This document shows positions 31,275-39,901 of a stretch of DNA of 64,000 nucleotides, piece by piece. The DNA is from a bacterium (lineage in GTDB: Bacteria > Bacillota > Bacilli > Lactobacillales > Streptococcaceae). Position 1 is the first letter of the stretch, and the number at the start of each line of letters is the position of its first letter. Made by a program: the position numbers and the translations under genes. A model generated the notes under the pieces. The model was not told the origin of the DNA. It ran no database searches and saw nothing but the letters and a program-made list of their open reading frames with translations. Where the stretch lies: NCBI GenBank assembly GCA_905221455.1, contig CAJNDF010000004.1, forward strand, positions 1-64,000, given 5' to 3'.

Positions 31275-31898
31275 TTACGCTCCTTGAATATATTCGTAGT
31301 GAGTGTTTTCACTGTTGTCTGGCAATGCAGTGATCGTCAATTCATAGCCGATAGGTTCGCCGTCTTTATAGCTGATTTCGCCAATTTCGCTAACCTTACC
31401 ACGAGGGATGACAACGCGTTTCACATAGCCATTTTTCAGCAAAGTATCAATAACCAAGCTATGTTCTGGCAACTCTTTACCATTGGCTTTTACAGTGATA
31501 CCTGTTTCAAGGGTTCCTGAAACGTTATCTGGTCCATAGACTTCTTTCAAGACTTCAATGTTAAGACCTTCAATCAATTTGTATTTGAAGGTATCTTTCT
31601 TTTCTGTTTGAGAAGACAAGACTGTTTGTCCTCCCCAGGCCTTGACTTCTTCGCTTTCTGGTGAGTTCTCGTTGGTCAATCCATCTTCTGAAATGTAACC
31701 TAGCGTTTTAAATGCAGCATCCAATACTGTTTTGGCATTTAGTGGTAGATTTGTTCCAGCTGGTGCAGTAGATACTGCTCCTCCAATTTTAGGCTTTGCA
31801 GCCGTTACATTTGATGCTGATGCAGTCGTCATATTCTTTCCTCCTGTTGGTTCTGCATTTGGTGTTCTTACTTCTGGTGCTTCTAATTCTGGCGCCAA
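31275..31898 (-). CDS. Major tail protein
   Basis: 207 residues if started at TTG 31898, which has GGAGG 8 nt upstream. An in-frame ATG at 31832 (MTTASASN...) also has AGGAGG 7 nt upstream and would give 185 residues. The body (PLNAKTVLDAAFKTLGYISEDGLTNENSPESEEVKAWGGQTV...FKYKLIEGLNIEVLKEVYG) matches the major tail tube protein family. It is just upstream of the chaperone genes. Confidence 0.88.
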   Translation of the reverse strand: MAPELEAPEVRTPNAEPTGGKNMTTASASNVTAAKPKIGGAVSTAPAGTNLPLNAKTVLDAAFKTLGYISEDGLTNENSPESEEVKAWGGQTVLSSQTEKKDTFKYKLIEGLNIEVLKEVYGPDNVSGTLETGITVKANGKELPEHSLVIDTLLKNGYVKRVVIPRGKVSEIGEISYKDGEPIGYELTITALPDNSENTHYEYIQGA

Positions 31899-31913
31899 AA
31901 CTACACCTCCTTT

Positions 31914-32249
31914 TTAAAAATAATTGATGTCATATACCGCTTGATAGCGATATTGCTTCGTTTCCGTGTCTGTAAAGTTGTAGTCACTATTGTGATGAAC
32001 ACCGCTAACTTCATTGACTGTGATGAGAGCCTCAACTACTTTCTTGACTTTCTCATTTAATTCAGCAGCCTTTTGTAAGGACGGAGCATAACTTTGAAAA
32101 GCGAATGTAGCGGAATGAACATAGTCACTTCCACCACTTCCAGTCTTTTCTAAAATGACATAACTCTCAGGCATATTCGGTTTATGTTCAAAAAAAGACG
32201 GTACATCTAACTGTCCGTCTAAAAATTTCTTTATAACTAATTCGATCAT
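31914..32249 (-). CDS. Tail terminator/completion protein
   Basis: The 111-residue protein MIELVIKKFLDGQLDVPSFFEHKPNMPESYVILEKTG has the length and position of tail terminator proteins between the gp10-like connector and the major tail gene. Family assignment comes from order and general pattern. Confidence 0.7.
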   Translation of the reverse strand: MIELVIKKFLDGQLDVPSFFEHKPNMPESYVILEKTGSGGSDYVHSATFAFQSYAPSLQKAAELNEKVKKVVEALITVNEVSGVHHNSDYNFTDTETKQYRYQAVYDINYF

Positions 32250-32482
32250 CTCATAGCCTTCAGTAAAATATTATGTTTTTTATTTCTGACCATGCTCTTG
32301 ATGTCAGTCGTACTAATCTTTGCATTGGCACGCTTCTGCCCTGGCGATACGGTCAATTCAAACCCCTCACCAGCTCGGCTTGCAATCCCTTGCCCCTTTT
32401 CTCTCAAAATGCCCTGCATTTCGGAAGAACGTAGCAAAGCAGACACGCCAGCTGAATTTAATTGGAATTTCATATCACTCAT
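32246..32482 (-). CDS. Head-tail joining protein (HK97 gp10-like, short)
   Basis: 78 residues, MSDMKFQLNSAGVSALLRSSEMQGILREKGQGIASRAGEGFELTVSPGQKRANAKISTTD. This matches the N-terminal part of gp10-like head-tail proteins in a shortened form common in streptococcal phages. It overlaps both neighbours by a few bases. Confidence 0.72.
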   Translation of the reverse strand: MSDMKFQLNSAGVSALLRSSEMQGILREKGQGIASRAGEGFELTVSPGQKRANAKISTTDIKSMVRNKKHNILLKAMR

Positions 32483-32813
32483 AAACTTCGACCATGACCT
32501 TTCTATTCCAAGACAATGGAATCATTGACTCAATCCCCTCTTGAGGAAGGCCGATTGTCCGCCATTTTCGACCAAAAAACTTTACCTCACGATTTTCCCA
32601 CTTGTTAGTGTCCCCTTTGGGAATACCAAGTGTATATTCCGCTTTTTTTCCAGTCAAGTTCATTTGATTGATGACGTCCTCTGATGAAGTTGGCGCTACC
32701 AATACATTTTGAACCTCAATCTCAACATCACGATAGATTGGATGACCGAAATCGTCGTTACCAATTTCTACCTTGTCCACTAAAATGACAGGGATTCCTT
32801 TTAGGTAGGTCAT
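32475..32813 (-). CDS. Head closure / head-tail connector protein
   Basis: I placed the start at ATG 32813 (MTYLKGIPVILVDKVEIGNDDFG), which has GGAG upstream; an ATG at 32831 adds six residues but lacks an RBS. The sequence VEIEVQNVLVAPTSSEDVINQMNLTGKKAEYTLGIPKGD...WENREVKFFGRKWRT resembles the phage head closure family. The gene overlaps the preceding connector gene by 56 bp in another frame. Confidence 0.7.
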   Translation of the reverse strand: MTYLKGIPVILVDKVEIGNDDFGHPIYRDVEIEVQNVLVAPTSSEDVINQMNLTGKKAEYTLGIPKGDTNKWENREVKFFGRKWRTIGLPQEGIESMIPLSWNRKVMVEVYE

Positions 32814-33198
32814 AAATTTCAATCGCTCCATATCGTTGTTTTTTCTTCAAACCAAGCCTTTTAAGTTCGGTGTCTTTGATAAAGAGACCGCCTCCAGGAA
32901 CAAGATAAGAACCACTAAACGAATAACCCAAGGCACTTTCAGAAACTTGAGTCATCGGTTCATGGTCTGTTGAGGTCATTAAGGTTCGTGCCACGATATC
33001 GACCGTGACAGACTTGGCAACACTAGCGAATGACACGCTTTCTGCCACCATATCATCAAGGTCTTTACCGACTTTTTCAGCTTCCACTCGCAAAGAATTA
33101 GATACAACTTCCAAAAGAGCCTCAGCCCTTGCACGCTCATCAAACTTCAACGAGCGCCATAACAATTCTAAGTCTTCAATCTTTGCAAAATTTCCCAT
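32758..33198 (-). CDS. Head-tail connector (Gp6-like adaptor)
   Basis: 146 residues, MGNFAKIEDLELLWRSLKFDERARAEALLEVVSNSLRVEAEKVGKDL. The helical start is typical for gp6/gp15-type adaptors that bind beneath the portal. The C-terminal part overlaps the next gene. Confidence 0.72.
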   Translation of the reverse strand: MGNFAKIEDLELLWRSLKFDERARAEALLEVVSNSLRVEAEKVGKDLDDMVAESVSFASVAKSVTVDIVARTLMTSTDHEPMTQVSESALGYSFSGSYLVPGGGLFIKDTELKRLGLKKKQRYGAIEIYDLPKRNPCHFSGQGRNW

Positions 33199-33201
33199 AG
33201 C

Positions 33202-33414
33202 TTAACCCTTGTTTTCCTCGTACAAGGCTACCAAATCGGATTTTTTTGAACTCTTATCGTAATCAATGCCCAATTCATCCAAACTAGACTTCAATTCCGC
33301 CACGGTCAAATCCGCTCCGCTTGGTGCCGTATCTTCCACAGGCACCCAATCACCTCCGAGAATACACTCAGAGGCGATTATAACACCTGATTTTAAATCA
33401 CGGTATAAAGCCAT
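33202..33414 (-). CDS. Small HeH/LEM-domain phage protein
   Basis: 70 residues. The C-terminus DLTVAELKSSLDELGIDYDKSSKKSDLVALYEENKG is a clear HeH/LEM helix-extension-helix fold, found in small phage proteins after the capsid gene. It is likely structural or DNA-binding; role unknown. Confidence 0.75.
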   Translation of the reverse strand: MALYRDLKSGVIIASECILGGDWVPVEDTAPSGADLTVAELKSSLDELGIDYDKSSKKSDLVALYEENKG

Positions 33415-33419
33415 AAAAC

Positions 33420-34316
33420 TTACGCTTTCACACGAGCAAAGGCTTCTTCATCAAGGATGCCCCAACCGATAAAGGCTTCTGCACGTAAGCAGATTTCGTT
33501 GTAAGCTTTAAGGTCACGACCTGCGCCATCTGGATCACCAAATTCAATGATTTCCATCGGAATGTTCTCAGCATAACCCCATTTGAAGCGGTTTTGAAAA
33601 TCCCCTACAATGGCGTGGTCTGTTTCAGCAGTACCACCAGTTACAGTGAGGTTCTTGTTGATATCTGATTTCATACCGTAGAATGAATCAGGGTTTTGAC
33701 CAAAGCGGAACTCAGGATATTGAACAACGCCGTTAACCTTAACTTTCGCCAACGCTTGGCCAGCTGTTGGTGACAAGGCAATACCTGTTACTTCTCCGCC
33801 TTTCGCTACAATCGTTTGAACTGCAGCATCGATATTATCATCGATATGTTCTTCAGTGTAGTTGACAATGTTACCAGTAATCAATCCATCGAATGAGTTT
33901 GTTGCACGGAAAGAAGCATCCGTCATTGTTTTTGGCTCCAATCCATGAAGAGCAGCAAGGTCAAAGGCTTCTGCAATCTTCTTAGCGAATCCGTCCATAT
34001 ATGCTGACAAGAAGTTCATTTGTTTTTCTTCTGAAGCGTATTTGAACTCATCTGTGATACGAGCCTGGTAAACGAATTTAAGCGGTTTGATTACTTTTGA
34101 AGTAATTTTAGCTTTACCAGCTTGTTTCTGTTCACCCTCGCCAACGATTTGAGCATTTCCTTCAAGGTTAAAGATGAACTGCTCCACTCCATTAAACGGA
34201 ATAGGTGTTTGAGATGAGAGTTTAGCAAGAACAGAACGTCCTTGCACTTTACTAATCAATTCTTTTACTAATTCTGGTTTAAAAAGTGTTCCAGCTTTCA
34301 TTGCATTATCTGCCAT
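33420..34316 (-). CDS. Major capsid protein, HK97 fold
   Basis: 298 residues. The N-terminus MADNAMKAGTLFKPELVKELISKVQGRSVLAKLSSQTPIPFNGVEQF and the central IALSPTAGQALAKVKVNGVVQYPEF are typical of HK97-like capsid proteins that lack a long delta domain and use a separate scaffold, encoded directly upstream. It forms the icosahedral shell. Confidence 0.92.
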   Translation of the reverse strand: MADNAMKAGTLFKPELVKELISKVQGRSVLAKLSSQTPIPFNGVEQFIFNLEGNAQIVGEGEQKQAGKAKITSKVIKPLKFVYQARITDEFKYASEEKQMNFLSAYMDGFAKKIAEAFDLAALHGLEPKTMTDASFRATNSFDGLITGNIVNYTEEHIDDNIDAAVQTIVAKGGEVTGIALSPTAGQALAKVKVNGVVQYPEFRFGQNPDSFYGMKSDINKNLTVTGGTAETDHAIVGDFQNRFKWGYAENIPMEIIEFGDPDGAGRDLKAYNEICLRAEAFIGWGILDEEAFARVKA

Positions 34317-34322
34317 AATTTT

Positions 34323-34787
34323 CTATTCTCCTTTTGGTTTTAAATCTCGAAGCATCTGCTTCATTTGCATAGTTTTGTCATCACCCATAGCAGGCTCCGT
34401 ATCTCTTAGCGGTGCTTGAGGTGTTGCTGGTCTCATAAAACCAGCTAGACGCTCAGCGTCAGCCTTTAATGCTTCTTCATCAGCACCTTGAAGACGGTCA
34501 GCCAAGTCATAAGGCAAGCCATTCTGCAAAGCGATACGAGTTCGCAAGCTAGCAGTTTCATAATTGCTCACTTGCCCCTGCAATTCAGTGATTTGAGCGT
34601 CTAATTCTGCTCTGGTTTGCTTGTCATCTTCAACAGTAGACTTCAAAGCACTGTTTTCAGATTCCAGTTCTGAAACACGTTTCTTGAGATCATCATAATC
34701 ACCAAATTTTTCACGCTCACGTCTGATACGTTCCTTCACGATGTTATCTAGTTCTTCCTGTGTTTCAATCGTTTTAAATTCAGACAT
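34323..34787 (-). CDS. Capsid scaffolding protein (DUF4355-like)
   Basis: The ATG at 34787 (MSEFKTIETQEELDNIVKERIRREREKFGDYDDLKKRV) has AGGAG at good spacing; another ATG two codons earlier is too close to it. The product is highly charged and helical, with a coiled coil (SELESENSALKSTVEDDKQTRAELDAQITELQGQ), as in DUF4355 scaffolds. It sits directly before the capsid gene. Confidence 0.87.
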   Translation of the reverse strand: MSEFKTIETQEELDNIVKERIRREREKFGDYDDLKKRVSELESENSALKSTVEDDKQTRAELDAQITELQGQVSNYETASLRTRIALQNGLPYDLADRLQGADEEALKADAERLAGFMRPATPQAPLRDTEPAMGDDKTMQMKQMLRDLKPKGE

Positions 34788-34869
34788 CTTCATGTCTCCT
34801 TTCTCCTGCTTTCCCGGCAGTTCGGTAATTTTTTAGTCATCAAAAAAAGCAGTCTTTCAACCGCTCCTC

Positions 34870-36282
34870 TTAATAACTGATTTTTTGCTTTTTCTTAGGC
34901 TTAGTTGTCAAACAAGCCCAATGCGCAAGCAAGGCGCTATCCATCAAGGAAATATCCATATCCGCAAAATGCGAGCGATAGCCAAACCCACCGTTTGAAC
35001 CGATATTCCGCTTCTCACAGTTGGTTGTGATTTTCTTCAAAGACGGTTGACCAGCATGGCACAAGGTCTTTTGATAAATCCCTTGTTCCCACATAGAGTT
35101 AGCCACGATGATTTCCTTAACCGTAGGCAATATTACGCTCTTCATGCGTTCCTTTTTCAACTCTTCATCAAGGATTTTCTGACCGCTTGCCCCATCGACT
35201 ACGATAGTAGCCACATCGGCACGCTTGACAAAATCCAAGATCCAGTCATTTCCGTTACGAACTGACTGACAGTCAATCGTCTCAACAAAAATCCGCTCAT
35301 CTGCCGTACGAACAGCAATACTTAATGCCACGTTTGCGCCATCTTGACCATATTTGACTCCGACAAACAACTTACCTGATAAATCAGGCATAGAGTCCAC
35401 ACACAACTCATTCCATTCCGTTTCCGAAATAGCAGATTTCTGGTTGTATTCAGGCCAATAACCCAAACGCTGAACATTATGGTCTAGCTTATCATCACCA
35501 AGCTCGGCTTCTATCTTCCGCTCATTCAAATGGTAACCCATAGAGGGATTGGAGTTATACCAGGCATCGACATCATCAATTTCTTTTTCCTCAGAAACCG
35601 ACCATTCCGCCCAACCAGAGTATTTTCCTTTCCCAAACAGGCAATTCTTACGATAATTTGTGAATACCGTCCCATTTGAAACAGGTGTAGGTGGTGTTCC
35701 ACACATGATTGTGATTGGATTGCTACTATCCGTTACCGTATATTTCAAGGCCGACTCCTGCTCAGTTGTATATTCCTGAGCCTCATCGATAATCATCATG
35801 TCAAATCCTTCACCAAGACCACCATTTGATGTCCTAGTACGAAATTGGATTACACCACCTGTTGAGTAAAGTTCAATTCGCTCTTGTCCCTTAGCCCTGA
35901 TAGAGTTAAAATCCTCTCCATCCACATACCCCATCTTTTCAAGGTATCTCTTGACTTTTTCAAAAGAGGAATGAGAGGTTGAAATTCTATGGGCCGTATG
36001 CAGAATGTTCATCCCGTCGTGCAGACCCCAGATTTCAAAAATATAAACAACTTCAGTCTTACCATTACGCCGTGGGATAGAGTAGCCAAACTTCTGATGA
36101 ACCCATAGGCCATCTTTGTCAACGGCCATCATAGGGGTCAATAGGTTTATCTGCCAAGAGTAACAAGATAACCCAGTTCTTTCATAAAGCTCAATCGCTT
36201 CTTTTGCTTTTGAATTTTTCTTGACGTACTTTAAAATTACCGATTGAGTAGGATTCTGATTGCCAAGTTTCTTTCTAGCCAT
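34870..36282 (-). CDS. Terminase large subunit
   Basis: 470 residues with Walker A in SIPRRNGKTEV and Walker B MMIIDEAQE in the ATPase half. A nuclease half carries FVGVKYGQDGANVAL, IVVDG and HFADMDISLMDSALLAHW. It pumps DNA into the prohead. Unusually, it follows portal and MuF genes instead of preceding them. The first nuclease strand has Lys where many families have Asp; this may be normal for the subfamily. Confidence 0.9.
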   Translation of the reverse strand: MARKKLGNQNPTQSVILKYVKKNSKAKEAIELYERTGLSCYSWQINLLTPMMAVDKDGLWVHQKFGYSIPRRNGKTEVVYIFEIWGLHDGMNILHTAHRISTSHSSFEKVKRYLEKMGYVDGEDFNSIRAKGQERIELYSTGGVIQFRTRTSNGGLGEGFDMMIIDEAQEYTTEQESALKYTVTDSSNPITIMCGTPPTPVSNGTVFTNYRKNCLFGKGKYSGWAEWSVSEEKEIDDVDAWYNSNPSMGYHLNERKIEAELGDDKLDHNVQRLGYWPEYNQKSAISETEWNELCVDSMPDLSGKLFVGVKYGQDGANVALSIAVRTADERIFVETIDCQSVRNGNDWILDFVKRADVATIVVDGASGQKILDEELKKERMKSVILPTVKEIIVANSMWEQGIYQKTLCHAGQPSLKKITTNCEKRNIGSNGGFGYRSHFADMDISLMDSALLAHWACLTTKPKKKQKISY

Positions 36283-36332
36283 CCACTGCTCCTTTCAATC
36301 GTACCGCATGATAACCCTATCGCTGGGATGAT

Positions 36333-36563
36333 TTAATTGATCACGTTCAAAATATAGTTTTTAGCAACATCGAGCATTCCCAATGCCTGCAAACTACTAT
36401 CCCAGCTATAGCCAAGATTTATCTCACCATCTTTATCCAAAGAAACCACTAATACCGAAGTATAGTTATGACTAGCCTCAAGATTTTCTTCCAAAATTTC
36501 TTTCACGGAAGCACCACGTTCCAAACTAGACTTTTTCTCTGAAAAATCAATCGTGTTTTCCAT
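36333..36563 (-). CDS. Small unknown protein between the candidate immunity gene and terL
   Basis: 76 residues, MENTIDFSEKKSSLERGASVKEILEENLEASHNYTSVLVVSLDKDGEINLGYSWDSS. No motif recognised beyond a helix followed by a beta pattern. A hairpin lies between it and the upstream gene, so it may be transcribed separately. It does not look like a small terminase, which is usually longer and has a helix-turn-helix. Confidence 0.65.
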   Translation of the reverse strand: MENTIDFSEKKSSLERGASVKEILEENLEASHNYTSVLVVSLDKDGEINLGYSWDSSLQALGMLDVAKNYILNVIN

Positions 36564-36585
36564 TGTTACCCCTTTCTAAGCATAA

Positions 36586-36607
36586 GAAAAGCACCCTTAC
36601 GAGTGCT
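36586..36607 (-). terminator. Weak hairpin/terminator inside the head gene cluster
   Basis: On the minus strand AGCAC (36603-36607) pairs with GTGCT (36590-36594), followed by TTTTC. It comes directly after the candidate immunity gene. Confidence 0.45.
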
Positions 36608-36615
36608 CTAACATA

Positions 36616-36855
36616 TTATTTTCTATCTGAAAAGTAATCTTCCCAAAATGGATTTTCTTTATCAAAGATTTCAATCTCCTCAAAAGTCATGTTTTGAGGA
36701 TAATCTTCAAAAAGGTTATAGAACTTCTTTTTATCAAATGTGATAAGCATCAATCCTTTGGCATACCATGAAGTATCAACCCACCAGATTTTATCATCAT
36801 CGTTTTCCTTGTAACAATACTCTGACCAGTTCACTTCTTCGTAATCACTTTTCAT
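36616..36855 (-). CDS. Candidate immunity protein for the MuF-fused toxin
   Basis: Starting at ATG 36855 (MKSDYEEVNWSEYCYKENDDDKIWWVDTSWYAKGLMLITFDKKKFYNLFEDYPQNMTFEEIEIFDKENPFWEDYF) it gives 79 residues. It is acidic and rich in aromatic residues, a common trait of immunity proteins. The start overlaps the end of the MuF gene by 11 bp, implying coupled translation. No head-morphogenesis family is recognised. Immunity function is inferred from size, acidity and position. Confidence 0.6.
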   Translation of the reverse strand: MKSDYEEVNWSEYCYKENDDDKIWWVDTSWYAKGLMLITFDKKKFYNLFEDYPQNMTFEEIEIFDKENPFWEDYFSDRK

Positions 36856-38236
36856 GCCCTTCAATACCTTTCATTTGTTTAGATTCAGCTGTGTTAAGGA
36901 AACTCAATATGTTATGAAATTCAGGATTGTCTTTTAATGAATTTACATCAATAAGATAGCTATCTACATCATATTTACGTCCCCTTACAGCATGAGATTT
37001 CTGAGCCTTAAATCTTTTTTTCAAAACAGTGTTATCAAACGGTTTAAACCCATTTACAATTTTTGATTGAAGCTCCAAATATTCAACTAGATTATCATTC
37101 TTCCTAATGATTGCAGCATGCCTACCTGTTGCCAAGTAGTATTCATTACCGTTTTCTACATTTTCTAACAATTCCTTTGTAGCTTTGAAATCATTTGTGT
37201 TTTTTGCGACATGCATCTTAACACCTGGTAGGTTTCCAATCATATTGATTCTGCTATTCCTAGAAAAGAAATCGCAACTCTCTCCACCTCTAAAATCTAG
37301 AACAGTATATCCACCTTTATTCCCTATATAAGCGAATGCGGCTGATGAACAAGAACCTTTTGTCTTATCTCCACCACTAATCGCTTGAATAATTTCTTCT
37401 TCGGTTAATCTTTTCGGACTTTTTTGAATAGGGTTTGAAGGTATCCCTATCTTAAGTGCAAGTTTTCTAACTTCACTAATTTGAGATTGCACTCCGATGT
37501 TCTTTCTTGCTTCTATTTTATCACTTTTGTCACTTTTACTCCATGTCTTACTCCAAACATTTTGGACCTTACCACTTTTAGGATCATAATCAACAGTGCA
37601 TCTACAACGTTGGTGTCTTCGATAAATATCCTTTGGAACTCTTGGATATTTATAAGTACCTTGAACTTCCTGACACCATTCACAGCAGTGATAAGCAGAT
37701 TTTCTTACAATCTCAGGTTGTAAACCAGATTTATGATGAAATTCCGCATTTTTTTGGATAGTATCATCAATTATTGACTGAGTAAAGTTCACAACAGGCT
37801 CTTCTAACAGCCAACGAACATCATCAAAAGTTTCCTCACTAGCTAAACGATTGACCAGGCCATCAATTCGGTCTTGATTGAGTTCAGGAACCTGAGCAGC
37901 TAACCCGATTTTAGCCTCAGAGTTCAAATTCTTCTGAACTTGCTCAGCATAATCACTCACAAGCTCATGATTTCGCCCCAGAACGTCCGTCAGCACGCGC
38001 TGAGCGATATTGTAATACATTTTTCCGTCTGGTAGTGTTTCGTTCGTCAGAGAGTCTCCCAGAACCTTAGAAAGTATCTCCCCAATTTCAATAGCATATT
38101 GATTAGCGTCCAAATAACTTGCCTTGCTATGATGTAGCTTAGACAGCAAGTCTTTCAAGACCTCGCTGTCCAACCTAGCACCTTCAAACTCAGACTTGAT
38201 TTTCTTGAGCAGGCTCGGAACGATATCCTCCACCAT
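36845..38236 (-). CDS. MuF-type minor head protein with C-terminal cysteine-peptidase-like domain (candidate toxin)
   Basis: 463 residues. The first about 220 are a phage head morphogenesis (MuF/SPP1 gp7-like) domain ending in the metal-binding pattern CCEWC (184-188) and HQRCRC (208-213). A linker follows. The part from about residue 275 to 463 is not needed in ordinary MuF proteins. It shows Cys296 in KGSCSSAAFAY, His373 in ATGRHAAIIR and an acidic/polar YLELQ (386-390), an order compatible with a papain-like or related thiol enzyme. MuF proteins fused to toxin domains are a described class of phage polymorphic toxins. Enzymatic type here is inference. Confidence 0.8.
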   Translation of the reverse strand: MVEDIVPSLLKKIKSEFEGARLDSEVLKDLLSKLHHSKASYLDANQYAIEIGEILSKVLGDSLTNETLPDGKMYYNIAQRVLTDVLGRNHELVSDYAEQVQKNLNSEAKIGLAAQVPELNQDRIDGLVNRLASEETFDDVRWLLEEPVVNFTQSIIDDTIQKNAEFHHKSGLQPEIVRKSAYHCCEWCQEVQGTYKYPRVPKDIYRRHQRCRCTVDYDPKSGKVQNVWSKTWSKSDKSDKIEARKNIGVQSQISEVRKLALKIGIPSNPIQKSPKRLTEEEIIQAISGGDKTKGSCSSAAFAYIGNKGGYTVLDFRGGESCDFFSRNSRINMIGNLPGVKMHVAKNTNDFKATKELLENVENGNEYYLATGRHAAIIRKNDNLVEYLELQSKIVNGFKPFDNTVLKKRFKAQKSHAVRGRKYDVDSYLIDVNSLKDNPEFHNILSFLNTAESKQMKGIEGHEK

Positions 38237-38251
38237 CTACAACCTCCTTCA

Positions 38252-39709
38252 CTACTCATTTTCTTTCACTATTTGTTCAGTCTTATTAATCATAGCTTCC
38301 GCTTCTTGCTTACTCATTCCAGTTGAAGTCAGAAGTAAAATTCCATTTTCTTTCGAAAGCACCCTTTTTTGATAGTTACTTAGTAGAGAAGTAATCTCAT
38401 AAGTAGAAATGATTCTATTTTGTTGCTTATCCTCTGAGTTAGTAGTTTTTTGTTCTACTTCATCTATTTTCGGCTTAGCATTCATATCACCTTTGATTCC
38501 AGTCAAGTCGCGGATGGTTTCGGCATCCATATAGCCAGGCACCGCTTGATTCAGTTTGATAACACCGTCACCAATCAAGGTCAACATGTTAGCGTCCGCT
38601 TCAAACAAAGGCTCCCACTTCACGACCGTCTTATTAAATTGCTTTCGCAAATACGGAAACTCATCACGTAAACAAGTAGCCACATAAGCCACGTTCAGCA
38701 AACCAGAGCCTAGAGAACGCTGAGCCTTCCGACCAGCTAACCTCAAGTTTTCATGACTAGCCTTGATAGCTTCGACAGATGACGGATTGTCAGACACAAA
38801 ACCAAGGTCATCCAAGGTCAATCCCATCTCTCCAGCAAATCCAGCTGCTGCAGTCCGTAACTGCTCAGTAAAAGGAGACATACTGGACGTGGTGAATTGT
38901 CCCACATTCGGCTTATCCCCTTCGTCATCTTTTGTAAATGTCAGCAAGCTAGACACAGTTGCTTTCCAAGTATCAATTGCCTCAGCATCTTGACTCAATC
39001 CCAACACATACTTTTGAGGGAATGAATAAAACTCAGCAGTCACATCTGACCGCTCAAGCGTTCGTTTAGCATATCTCTGATAGTACATCCCAGCTCTAGT
39101 AATTCGTGACCGACCAAACGGACGGACAGCATCAGGTCTATGAATGACTGGTACCAGCAAAGGAACACCCGTTGGATTTCCGATTGCAAACGGCTGACCA
39201 TCTTTCGGATAGAACCAAGTCACATCACTTGTGAAATAAGCCTCAAGCAAAGCATATCCATTGTCATCCCGTTTTAAGACTGCATAGCCCTCTGTCAGCA
39301 GACCAGTGATAGGATCTAGAACACCAGTCGCATTGCTTGCTTCAATGACCTGCAACCGAGGAGCGTCATCGTCGTCTCCTTGCGAGATGTAGACGAAACA
39401 ACACGACCCAATCAAAGCTGAAAGGATCGCGCTATCAAAGAATACATCTGGATTGTTCTGAGCAAAGATTTCATTCGCCCCAAATTCGTCATTGGCAAAC
39501 TCACGAAAGACCAAACGGTCTGCTAGACTATCAACACCCTTAGCAGCCCAACCTAAGACCGCCCGATATTGTTGACGGATTTGAGGTGGTATCGTAATAC
39601 CAACATCTATATCGTTATGTTGCATAGCATACTGATTGTATCTAGTATCTACACCCATCTTATAGTTAGCTAGCTTCTTCCTGAGATAGCCCATACCTTT
39701 CAATGTCAT
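38252..39709 (-). CDS. Portal protein
   Basis: The ATG at 39709 (MTLKGMGYLRKKLANYKMGVDTRYNQYAMQHNDIDVGITIPPQI) follows AAAGG; a TTG three codons earlier is less likely. About 485 residues with SPP1 gp6-like features: GWAAKGVDSLADRLVFREF, RSRITRAGMYYQRYAKRTLERSDVTAEFYSFPQKYVLG, and an acidic, helical C-terminus. It forms the dodecameric DNA entry ring. Confidence 0.92.
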   Translation of the reverse strand: MTLKGMGYLRKKLANYKMGVDTRYNQYAMQHNDIDVGITIPPQIRQQYRAVLGWAAKGVDSLADRLVFREFANDEFGANEIFAQNNPDVFFDSAILSALIGSCCFVYISQGDDDDAPRLQVIEASNATGVLDPITGLLTEGYAVLKRDDNGYALLEAYFTSDVTWFYPKDGQPFAIGNPTGVPLLVPVIHRPDAVRPFGRSRITRAGMYYQRYAKRTLERSDVTAEFYSFPQKYVLGLSQDAEAIDTWKATVSSLLTFTKDDEGDKPNVGQFTTSSMSPFTEQLRTAAAGFAGEMGLTLDDLGFVSDNPSSVEAIKASHENLRLAGRKAQRSLGSGLLNVAYVATCLRDEFPYLRKQFNKTVVKWEPLFEADANMLTLIGDGVIKLNQAVPGYMDAETIRDLTGIKGDMNAKPKIDEVEQKTTNSEDKQQNRIISTYEITSLLSNYQKRVLSKENGILLLTSTGMSKQEAEAMINKTEQIVKENE

Positions 39710-39769
39710 TTTATACAACTACCTTTCATTTTGCGCGAGAAAAAATGTACAGTGACGGTGTGAAGCCCT

Positions 39770-39815
39770 GAAGCACCGAGGGGGAGGGGGTCATCCCCCC
39801 ACCTTGGCAGGAACA
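39770..39815. other. G-rich/C-rich inverted tract, possible packaging site region
   Basis: GAGGGGGAGGGGGTCATCCC followed by more C lies between the portal and HNH genes in an otherwise AT-rich genome. GGGGG and CCCCC can form a hairpin. Together with the tract at 40224-40290 it brackets the HNH gene. Confidence 0.4.
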
Positions 39816-39901
39816 CTCGTCCTTTTTTCAATCTCTGTCTAATTATTTTTTTAAAACAAGGTCTATTTATTTTTTAAAAATACTTACTGGTGGTTTTAGT
39901 A

